Positions 56,902 through 64,000 of a stretch of 64,000 nt of DNA are shown piece after piece. Location: NCBI RefSeq assembly GCF_025602895.1, contig NW_026516208.1, positions 186,001 through 250,000 of the forward strand, written 5' to 3'. Within the stretch, counting starts at the first letter, position 1. Each line of letters starts with the position of its first letter. A model generated the notes under the pieces. That model did no database searches. It was given only the letters and a program-made list of their open reading frames with translations, and was not told the origin of the DNA. The position numbers were made by a program, and so were the translations under genes. This DNA comes from Polychytrium aggregatum (lineage: Eukaryota; Chytridiomycota; Chytridiomycetes; Polychytriales).

Positions 56902-59274
56902 ATGCCTCCGAAGCGCAAGGGTGCCGGTGATGGCCAGCCTCGGCCACCCAGGCCCAAGAAAGCCAAGTCACAGTCGGAGCCTGTCTCTGGTTCGTATTCT
57001 GACCCCACGCATGCTTGGTCGTCTGTTGCTCCGTCGCTCACCACCACTGCTTCTGCAGATCCAATGGATGTCGATCCCACCGAGCCTGGTCCATCTACTT
57101 CCTCGAGTACCGGCAAGCGATGTCGCCAGTGCGATGGCACCGATCACGAACGCTGCAACACTAGCAAGTGTCCAAAATATCACCCCCTCAAGAGTTCTGT
57201 CCTCCCACTCGTGGATGGAAGGTCATCCGCCCCTCAGTTCAGCTGCTTCAAGCAGACGATGGATGGCTGTTGTCTCAATCCCGCTCTCCGCGACAAGATC
57301 CAGGCCACCGTCGAGGCCATGACCCAGATCCAGTTCGAGGCATCCAGGCTGCTCAACCTGCACATCCTCCGGTGCATCGAGCAGGATCTTCCCGTCCCCG
57401 TCATCTCCAAGTCCACCCCTGCTTTCATCCGCCAATGCTTCAAGATCGTCCAGGACGGTGCCCTCTCCCCGACCGGGGACAACGAGAAATACAACGAGCA
57501 TCTGGTCGCTTCCTTTCGCGACTACCAGACCACTCGGCACGCAGACCTGCCTCCGGCCCCTCGTCTGCCTGATGGTGCACACAGTCAGCTTCTCACACTG
57601 GCTGTCAATGCCTATGCCACCAACTGCACCACCCACCTCGACCTGGCCTACTGGCGACTCCTTCGCCGCTTCTGCGCTGCCGTCTTCCCAGCCAACAAGC
57701 ATAAGCACGAAGCCATCGAGGCCTGTCTCGAGCTCTTCGAGAAACCAGGGCAGACTCCACCCAAGGCCGATCTCGAGTTCATCTATCCAGACTTTGGCCA
57801 CGTCCTGGACGAGTTTCGGTACAGCAGCGACCAGGACCGCTTCCGGGCCCTCCACCGCCTCTCACACCATGTGGGAATCCTCGCCCGGGACAAGATGGTC
57901 GACAATGTCCACAAGTGGATCGACTGTGACATGCCCGCCCTCCGAGTCACCGAGCTGCAGCGCCAGGCCAAGCTGGACAGGCTCACTACCCAAGGCATTC
58001 CCTCCGACGACAAGAGGTTCGCCACGGCCAAGTCTGAGCTCGGCACCACCAAGGCCAAGATCAACAAGCTGGCCGCCAGGATCAACTGGGCCCTCAAGCA
58101 GCTCGCTCTTGACACTCCTCCGTCCGTGTGCACGATGGTCCCTCTGTGCACAGCCAAGGCCAAGTATGTCAAGATCGACACCGTCACTCTCTGGAATCTC
58201 CTTGGTCCAAAGAAACGCCTTGGACTCACCAGGGACAAGCTCAAGGAACAAGGTGATGACGGTGTCAACAACCAGGATCGTCTCTGGCGCAGTTGCTTCA
58301 AGCTGCGTAGTTCCCTCTTCCGTGACCGGGATATCAATCACAAGCTGTTCAACTACGAGATCAGCACCGATGGCATTGGATGCACCATCGGTCTCGTCAA
58401 GTTTGTGCGTCGAACCGATCGCACCGAGACCATCGAGCCTCCTCCGACCGCCGAGCAGCGCATCCAGGCCCACATCGGAGACCCAGACCCCAACCGCACC
58501 ACTTGGATTGGAATCGACCCAGGCGTCGGCTCCATCTTCACGGCGGTCATCCAAGCACCGGGCCAACAAGACGAGGTGGTCTCATTCTCCAATGGCCACT
58601 ACCAGCACATGTGTGGCCATACGTCCAACACCAAGTGGCACAACACCATGAAGTATCGACTCGATATCGAGACCTGGATGTCGACCACCCCCTCGCCCAA
58701 GGTGTCGTCCTCGGAGGCCTTCAAGGTCCATCTCACCCATGTCCTGCAACCGGAGCTTCGGGTGCAGCTCGACTTCCACCTTGGCAAGAAGGCCCGTCAC
58801 CATCGCTTCATGGGCCACAAGAGGCGCCAAGTGGCCGTCGACAGGATGTGCAAGGCCGTCCTGAAGCACGCCCCGATACGGACCGATGTGGTGATCGCCT
58901 TTGGCAATGCATCATGGCGACAGGGCAAGGGCTATGCATCCAGCCCTCGGAGGCAGCGGTTTGCTCGGTACTTTGAGCAATTCGAGCACCACCGACGCCG
59001 TCCCAATCACCATCATGGAAGTGTCAAGGTGGCCTCGACGAACGAGTTCAACACCTCACAGGTGTGCTCCAAGTGCCTGGAGCCAGTTCGGTTGGAAGGA
59101 CTCGATGCGCCCAGTGTTGCGAATTCCCACTTTGTCAGGAGCTGCAAGAATCCCAGCTGCCGGACAGTGTGGAATCGCGACGTCAATGCGGCGCGCAACA
59201 TGATCATAGTATGCAAGTCGATTGTGGAGATCGGAGAGCGACCGGTGGTCTTCACTCGGAGGCTACCAAAGTGA
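56902..59274 (+). CDS. Fanzor (eukaryotic TnpB-like RNA-guided endonuclease)
   Basis: An intact, intronless 790-residue ORF. Basic nuclear-localisation-like clusters (PPKRK, RPKKAK) open it. Residues 74-90 form a zinc-knuckle-like CRQC-x4-H-x2-C-x4-C. About 400 residues of helical REC/WED-like region follow. The split RuvC nuclease begins at GIDPGVGSIFTAV (Asp539). RuvC-II reads VVIAFGNASW, with Asn669 where TnpB has the catalytic Glu. The alternative Glu715 lies 46 residues on, in TNEFNTSQVCSKC, and RuvC-III is NRDVNAARN (Asp760). Zinc-finger cysteines are 722, 725, 748 and 753. This rearranged site is a known Fanzor feature. Fanzors cut DNA directed by an omega-RNA encoded at the transposon's 3' end. 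All key residues are present, so activity is plausible, though untested. Confidence 0.93.
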   Translation: MPPKRKGAGDGQPRPPRPKKAKSQSEPVSGSYSDPTHAWSSVAPSLTTTASADPMDVDPTEPGPSTSSSTGKRCRQCDGTDHERCNTSKCPKYHPLKSSVLPLVDGRSSAPQFSCFKQTMDGCCLNPALRDKIQATVEAMTQIQFEASRLLNLHILRCIEQDLPVPVISKSTPAFIRQCFKIVQDGALSPTGDNEKYNEHLVASFRDYQTTRHADLPPAPRLPDGAHSQLLTLAVNAYATNCTTHLDLAYWRLLRRFCAAVFPANKHKHEAIEACLELFEKPGQTPPKADLEFIYPDFGHVLDEFRYSSDQDRFRALHRLSHHVGILARDKMVDNVHKWIDCDMPALRVTELQRQAKLDRLTTQGIPSDDKRFATAKSELGTTKAKINKLAARINWALKQLALDTPPSVCTMVPLCTAKAKYVKIDTVTLWNLLGPKKRLGLTRDKLKEQGDDGVNNQDRLWRSCFKLRSSLFRDRDINHKLFNYEISTDGIGCTIGLVKFVRRTDRTETIEPPPTAEQRIQAHIGDPDPNRTTWIGIDPGVGSIFTAVIQAPGQQDEVVSFSNGHYQHMCGHTSNTKWHNTMKYRLDIETWMSTTPSPKVSSSEAFKVHLTHVLQPELRVQLDFHLGKKARHHRFMGHKRRQVAVDRMCKAVLKHAPIRTDVVIAFGNASWRQGKGYASSPRRQRFARYFEQFEHHRRRPNHHHGSVKVASTNEFNTSQVCSKCLEPVRLEGLDAPSVANSHFVRSCKNPSCRTVWNRDVNAARNMIIVCKSIVEIGERPVVFTRRLPK

Positions 59275-59360
59275 TCTGTTTTATTTCTTGTGGCTTTGCT
59301 TGACGCAAGCACAGCACATACTACATGTTCATGGAAACGGCTATATTGTCCCGTTTTTTT
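59200..59360 (+). ncRNA. candidate omega (guide) RNA scaffold of the Fanzor
   Basis: Inferred from position. In TnpB and Fanzor systems the omega-RNA covers the end of the nuclease ORF through the right transposon end, and the guide is the flanking DNA just beyond. Here the ORF stops at 59274 and the right repeat ends near 59360. The gap contains a perfect hairpin, GCTTG-ACG-CAAGC (59298-59310). The 5' border is unknown. The resident guide would start at about 59361. Confidence 0.4.
59347..59360 (-). repeat. right terminal inverted repeat of the transposon
   Basis: TGTCCCGTTTTTTT, complementary to the left repeat over 13 bases. AATAAA follows at 59364-59369. Confidence 0.7.
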
Positions 59361-59361
59361 C

Positions 59362-60048
59362 TGAATAAAGTGTAGCGCAGATCGATATCAATTTGGAACT
59401 GTACAGGACCTACAATGGCCAAAAATTGACTGGAATGCCGAACGAGACTGCCGTCGTCCGAGATGCGAATGCAAGCTGGATGTCAGTGCCAAACGAGTGA
59501 CCCATTAGTGGCGAGCACCACTCATGTGATTATCGAACTCGGTCACGGAATACAGTATCCGACTGTCTCGACTCTGGCTATTGCCTTTTTTTCTCTATCT
59601 CTAGAGGAGCTGTATTACTCGGAGAAATGACCAAGACAAAATGGAGGGGATGTCTACTGTGTTAGGGTGTCTGGGGTCGCCTTGAGCCGCGACGCCAAAG
59701 TGCGATGCATGTGCGAACGAGGATGCGTGTGTATGTATGGGAAGCATGGCTGTGCGAGAGGCGAGGAGGCAATGTAAATCGGAATCATCGAGAATGATCG
59801 TGGCGCGGGGGAAGTAGGGGCGAGAAAGGATGAGGGGAGGGCTAAGGGAGACTGGTGTGTAGTATAACAGTTCGATGTGCTTGCATTCATGTTTTCAGAG
59901 TGTCAGAGGTGCAAGGTCGTTTGGCGAAGAAGGGAAAGCAACGAATGAGCGAGAGCCATCCATGGGCGGCTTGCGGAATATTGATATGAACTTGGCAAGC
60001 CGAAGCCTACTATCCGTGAAGGCAGTCTTGGTTTGCCTCCGCAGCCGT
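59362..60048. other. flank between transposon and bZIP gene
   Basis: Convergent intergenic DNA without a recognisable gene. It starts with a possible polyadenylation signal (59364-59369), which could serve transcripts leaving the transposon. Confidence 0.45.
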
Positions 60049-62157
60049 TCACCATGGTCGAAGGGCCGAGTCTTTCTGGACAGGATCATGGCTATCAAGA
60101 GACGCGATGCCCTGTGACGGCGCCGAGTGATGGCTGCCGACACCGCTCGGAGAGGAGCCAAAGGGCGTCGATCCATGGCCCTCGGTAGAATCCAGCAGGC
60201 AGATAGGGTTGAGGCCGACCGGCGATCCAAGCAACAGCGACGGTGCCTCGCCGGCGACCTCGTGGGAGCTCGGCCCCAGCGATCCAAAGTCGAGCTGGCC
60301 CCGAGACTGCTGGTGTGTATCTGCTGTCGATGGCGAGCCCTCCCCAGAGCCGGCCGAGAAGTGAATGCGGCCTTGGATCTGTGCCTGGGCAAGGAGGTCC
60401 CTGCAGCTGGCAATCTGCTCCTCGAGCTCCTTGGTCTTGCTCATCAGCTGTGCGTTCTCCTTTGTCAACAGCGCCGAATGCTCTTCCATCTCACTGATCC
60501 AGACCTTCTTCTTGATCCGGCACCGCGAGGCAGACACACGGTTGCGCAACCGCTTGAGGGTCTTGCGGTCCATCTTGGCTGTGGCGACAATGTTTGTGGG
60601 CTGACCCTGGCCGCGAGTGCGCTTGGTTTGCTGCTGCTGTTGCTGCTGCTGCTGTTGTTGCTGGGAGGCCAATTGGGGTGGAATAGGAAGTTTCGCTATG
60701 CCTTCAGGTCCGTGTGGGAAGGGAGGCACATTTGCGATGTTGGGAAGGCTCGGCAGGCTCGGCAGGCTTGGGAGACTTGGTAAGCTGGGGAGACTCGTTA
60801 AGCCGCCGATAGCCCCGGGGATGCTCTGGCCGGCCTTGCGACTGCCGCGGACTGGCTTCTTGTCAAAGTCTCCAGGCGAGAGGACGCCTCGTGGTCCGCC
60901 GAGCATGCTGTCCATCAAACCACCGATCCCGACGAGTCCTCGACCCATGGCTTCGATCGTGGGAAAAGTGTTGCCGTGGCTGTCGGGGTTGCTGATGCCG
61001 GCCATGCCACCGCCAGCTATGCCCGAGATGCCGCTTCCGAGGCCAGCCACCATGTCGTTCATGGGACCAAGGCCGAGCATCATGCCGCCCATGCCGCCCA
61101 TGTTGGCTGAGCTACCACCGAGGTTGTTCAGCACGACGCTGCTGAGGCTGCCGATAGAGCTCAGGCCGGACATGCCGCCCATGCCGTTGATGCTGCTGTC
61201 GCCGCTACCGATGGACTTGAGGCCGCGCGGAAGGCCTACCATCATGCCCGGGCTTGTATTGTCGATGAGAGAAGGATTCATCATGCCGTAGGACTCGCTC
61301 CTCATCATGTACGGGAACCCGGTCGAGTTGGCATCGGACATGGCGAAGGGGTGTGAGCCGCGACTCTCAGGCAGCATTGGGTGCATGCTCATGGTGGTCA
61401 TGGGCGATATCAGATGGGCGTTGGCATGCGCTACGAGCCCGTCGACTCTTTCCTTTTCGTCATCGTGGATGTATTCGGCAAACTCCCCGTCATAGTCATA
61501 GGAGGGCTGCATCCAGTCGGCGTAGTTCACGCCGGCACAGGAGGCCAGGGTATCGTTGTTGCTGCCGCGATGCTTCTCGTGGTGGGTGGCAGCGACAACG
61601 GCGGCGGCATGTGCGGCCGCCGAGACCGTCAGATGGTTGGGGTACGCCCCATAGAGATCATAGCGATAAGGGGTTTTCAACTTGTCATAGTATCCGGGGT
61701 AGCCGACATCGCTCCGACCGTGGCCGGGTCCATCCATCATGCCGACGTCCGACGAACTGCATCGTCGAGGCTCTCGAACAGGAGCCGGGGTATTTTGTCG
61801 CTCGGATGGGTACTCGTGGAAGCCGTAGTAGTCGGCGGATGTTGGGATGGGCGGTGGGTTGATATTTGGGTCGTAGCCTGATGCGTGAGACGGCGACGAC
61901 TTGTTCAGCAAGTGTCGCAAATGATCTGGAGGCCATAGCAAGGGATGCAGGCCTCCACCCGTCGGCGAGGTATGCCCTCTACGGGACAGGGATACGATGG
62001 CTCGCGCTGCTACATGAGCGCAAAGCACAAGCGCTGGACGAGAGACCCTCACTGACTCACCGCCTTGCACAGCGTAGGCGCTGGAGATGTGGGGATAGTG
62101 GCACAGGTCTTTGATGCCTCCCCGCATCATGTGGCCCTTGTAGTCCGAGTCGCCCAT
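60049..62157 (-). CDS. bZIP transcription factor
   Basis: Two exons, 62157-62061 and 61925-60049, give 658 codons. The intron (62060-61926) has GTGAGT and CCAG ends; it is also open in frame, so a 702-residue retained form is possible. The basic region reads LKRLRNRVSASRCRIKKK, a clear N-x7-R bZIP contact motif with Ser-Arg-Cys as in CREB/ATF- and Pap1-like proteins. The leucine zipper follows (MEEHSALLTKENAQLMSKTK, then LEEQI). The bZIP sits at roughly residues 480-545. The remainder is Gly/Met/Ser-rich, with a Leu-Pro-Ser repeat and an 11-Gln tract just before the basic region. It should bind DNA as a dimer in the nucleus; target genes are unknown. Confidence 0.85.
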   Translation of the reverse strand: MGDSDYKGHMMRGGIKDLCHYPHISSAYAVQGGESVRVSRPALVLCAHVAARAIVSLSRRGHTSPTGGGLHPLLWPPDHLRHLLNKSSPSHASGYDPNINPPPIPTSADYYGFHEYPSERQNTPAPVREPRRCSSSDVGMMDGPGHGRSDVGYPGYYDKLKTPYRYDLYGAYPNHLTVSAAAHAAAVVAATHHEKHRGSNNDTLASCAGVNYADWMQPSYDYDGEFAEYIHDDEKERVDGLVAHANAHLISPMTTMSMHPMLPESRGSHPFAMSDANSTGFPYMMRSESYGMMNPSLIDNTSPGMMVGLPRGLKSIGSGDSSINGMGGMSGLSSIGSLSSVVLNNLGGSSANMGGMGGMMLGLGPMNDMVAGLGSGISGIAGGGMAGISNPDSHGNTFPTIEAMGRGLVGIGGLMDSMLGGPRGVLSPGDFDKKPVRGSRKAGQSIPGAIGGLTSLPSLPSLPSLPSLPSLPNIANVPPFPHGPEGIAKLPIPPQLASQQQQQQQQQQQQTKRTRGQGQPTNIVATAKMDRKTLKRLRNRVSASRCRIKKKVWISEMEEHSALLTKENAQLMSKTKELEEQIASCRDLLAQAQIQGRIHFSAGSGEGSPSTADTHQQSRGQLDFGSLGPSSHEVAGEAPSLLLGSPVGLNPICLLDSTEGHGSTPFGSSPSGVGSHHSAPSQGIASLDSHDPVQKDSALRPW
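60630..60663. repeat. CTG/TTG run encoding polyglutamine (minus strand)
   Basis: Eleven consecutive Gln codons on the minus strand in the bZIP gene, a likely length-polymorphic activation-domain feature. Confidence 0.9.
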
Positions 62158-64000
62158 AGATTACCGACGGCGGGATGCTGTGTGCAGACTGGATCAGCAT
62201 GCGCAAGGCCCAGCTTATCCACGTGGCTGTCTCAAAAGGGCGATCTGTCGACTTGATCCCGTAATTTATCGACAGTACGCACGGTATCCTGGGCCGAGTG
62301 CGATCCTGGTGGATGGGATATGCGGCGCTGTGCCTGTCCCATTTCCAGAGCAGCAGCGCGGGGCCGGCCTTACCGGTGGTGGGTCCGGTGTGTCGTTGAA
62401 TGTGGTGTGAGAGGAGGAGACGTGGGGGTGTAGATGGTTGGGTTCGAGCTGGACAGAGCGTCAGCCAAGGGTGAGATATCTATTCGCGTATATGAGCACC
62501 ACGATCGATAATGTCCTCTGCTGCGGCCTCACAGTAGCGAAGGGACGAACGAGCCGATGGCAAAGCTGCATCGGAGAGAATGGCTTACCTGAGACCACAG
62601 AGCGAGCTTTTGGGCAGGTCTTGTTGCTCAACACGGATTCAGGGCTACTGAAATACACCAGAGCGCAGGAAACGGAAGGGTGCAGGGTCGCGAACGCGTG
62701 AGAACGGGGTTGTGGCGACGAACGGCTTCTTGGTAAACGAAGGGACAATGGCACCAAAAGCCAGCGTGCATGAGTGCGCGGGGGCACATGAGAAGAGAGA
62801 TGCTCCAACTCGACAGAGACTGCCAGGGTCACGGCTTTCTCCAAAGGAGGGCTTTTCCGGGGGCATGATGGGGTGCGACTGTTGGCATGGGATGGTTTCG
62901 ACGAGTCCCACTCTCGAGGTGATTCAAAAGGGAGAATATGATGCGGCTCTGAAGCTTGACCCGTGACAAAGATCCCACACGTACGTCAAGACACCCACCA
63001 ACGATCACGGCTGACAGAGGATGCAAGATGTACAGACTCGAGTGGTGGTCGGGGGGGGGCGATTGGGAGGATCTGGTGGGAAAGAGAAGTGAGCCTAAAT
63101 CAGTGACGGAGGCTGATTTGACGGTGATGGTGGTGATGGTGATGGTGATGGTGAGGGGGAGGCAAGGGCGTGGTCGGACCACAATGTGGAAACCGAATGA
63201 GGGGACTGTGCAAATCCTCCCTGCAACGAGCTCGCGGGTGAATGCCGGTGCCCGAAAAAAATGTCCCGCGCGCAGTTAAGACTGTGTTGGAAGGGTGCAA
63301 AGGATGGCGGCAAACATCGAGTGCAGGTTCAAAGGAAGAGTGGCGAATAAAGAGAGCCCTTCAACGGAAAACATATCCGAGAAGGCGACCGGAAAGCGCA
63401 AGACGCGGTACATTTGGAATCTGATCGATGGCGCATGCTGCCACAGATGGCCAAGGCGAGATAGCGGAACGAAAGGAAGTGACGGGTGTCTGGAGGGAGG
63501 GGTGCCGCGCTCGTCGGCAGCGCAAGCATGCCGACGAATTGCCTCGGGGCTCGTTCAGCCAAAGGAACAGAGGAGGCGGCGATAGTCAAAGACGGCATTG
63601 TGGCAGATGCTTGGAGCACAGCTGAAAGCCTCGGAGATATCTGGATCGCCAGGAAGCCCTGTCAGCGCCGACAGATGGTCCATGTGCTTACCTTGGGCGA
63701 GGCGAGTGATCGCGCTTGATAGTATGCAGCAGCCCGTGCAGCAAAAGGATGAAGACAACCTCGATCCAGAACGGACAAAGCAAAGACCGATGCCCACCGG
63801 GTCAAGGCCGAGGGGCGGTTGGAGGAAACAGATGTCCAACACGGCCGTCTCCAGGAAGGAGATTTTATGGATCGGTCATTTTCCACCCTCGTCTCATTTC
63901 ATTTCATCTCATTTCATTTTTACGCCTGTCCTGAGGCGAGCGATCAATCGCTTGACCCTGGCCAATCTTCAATCACTGATCAACAATGGCCCTCCACGCC
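62158..64000. other. promoter side of the bZIP gene and window end
   Basis: No gene is supported in this 1.8 kb. It contains a GGTGAT run (63123-63155). An ATG at 63986 (Met-Ala-Leu-His-Ala) near the right edge could begin a plus-strand gene that continues outside the window, but too little is visible. Confidence 0.4.

Larger units (their letters stand above)
55650..59360 (+). mobile_element. IS630/Tc1-mariner-type DNA transposon carrying a Fanzor nuclease
   Basis: A 3.7-kb unit bounded by an inverted repeat: AAAAAACGGGACA at 55650-55662 and its complement at 59347-59359 (a seventh T at 59360). It carries two genes in the same direction, a DDE transposase and a complete Fanzor. Similarity inside the 13-bp match is only loose, so the true termini may differ by a few bases. 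TA precedes the left end (55649-55650), as expected for Tc1/mariner, but no matching TA abuts the right end, so a target duplication is not proven. Fanzor genes are known passengers of several eukaryotic transposon classes, including mariner-like ones. Confidence 0.8.

Noticed and set aside
57458-58651. Second long plus-strand frame inside the Fanzor gene
   Set aside because: It is a +1 shadow of the GC-rich Fanzor codons, Ser/Pro/Arg-rich, without motifs.

Overview
This window looks like nuclear DNA of an early-diverging, flagellate fungus, most likely a chytrid (Rhizophydiales-like). It is GC-rich. Its genes carry many short introns (GT-AG, with at least one probable GC-AG), long low-complexity protein tails, and two parts lists that most non-flagellate fungi have lost: a BBSome subunit (BBS1) and an augmin subunit (HAUS6). 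Homologies were read by eye from family motifs. Exon borders were derived by matching splice signals to reading phase, so most models close exactly in frame.

Layout from left to right: the 3' end of an Ldb17/SPIN90 actin regulator (+); a five-exon LCAT-like lipase with disordered ends (+); a 12-exon secreted serine carboxypeptidase (-); a homeobox gene (-); about 3.8 kb of gene-poor microsatellite DNA; a large HAUS6-like augmin gene (-); a single-pass membrane protein (-); tandem repeats; a Pho80/PCL-like cyclin (+); a universal stress protein (+); eIF3k (-) head-to-head with a CTK1/CDK12-type CTD kinase carrying RD/RS-rich tails (+); a doubtful ORF (-); orotate phosphoribosyltransferase (-); BBS1 (-); RNA polymerase III subunit POLR3K/RPC11 (-) head-to-head with the H/ACA snoRNP protein NHP2 (+); an Mpv17/PMP22 membrane protein (+); a WDR25-like WD40 protein (+); a DNA transposon; and a bZIP transcription factor (-).

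The striking element is the transposon at about 55650-59360. It is a 3.7-kb unit bounded by a 13-bp inverted repeat. It holds an IS630/Tc1-mariner DD34E transposase, which appears frameshifted, followed in the same direction by an intact 790-codon Fanzor, the eukaryotic TnpB-like RNA-guided nuclease. The Fanzor has a split RuvC domain, a zinc finger and a rearranged catalytic glutamate. The DNA between its stop codon and the right end, which contains a small perfect hairpin, is the natural candidate for its guide (omega) RNA scaffold. The element sits 49 bp downstream of the WDR25 stop codon.

Most other genes are housekeeping: CTD kinase, Pol III, snoRNP, eIF3, pyrimidine synthesis, mitochondrial or peroxisomal membrane, and cilia. 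They are unrelated in function. Two divergent pairs (eIF3k/CTD kinase and POLR3K/NHP2) share short intergenic regions that probably act as bidirectional promoters.
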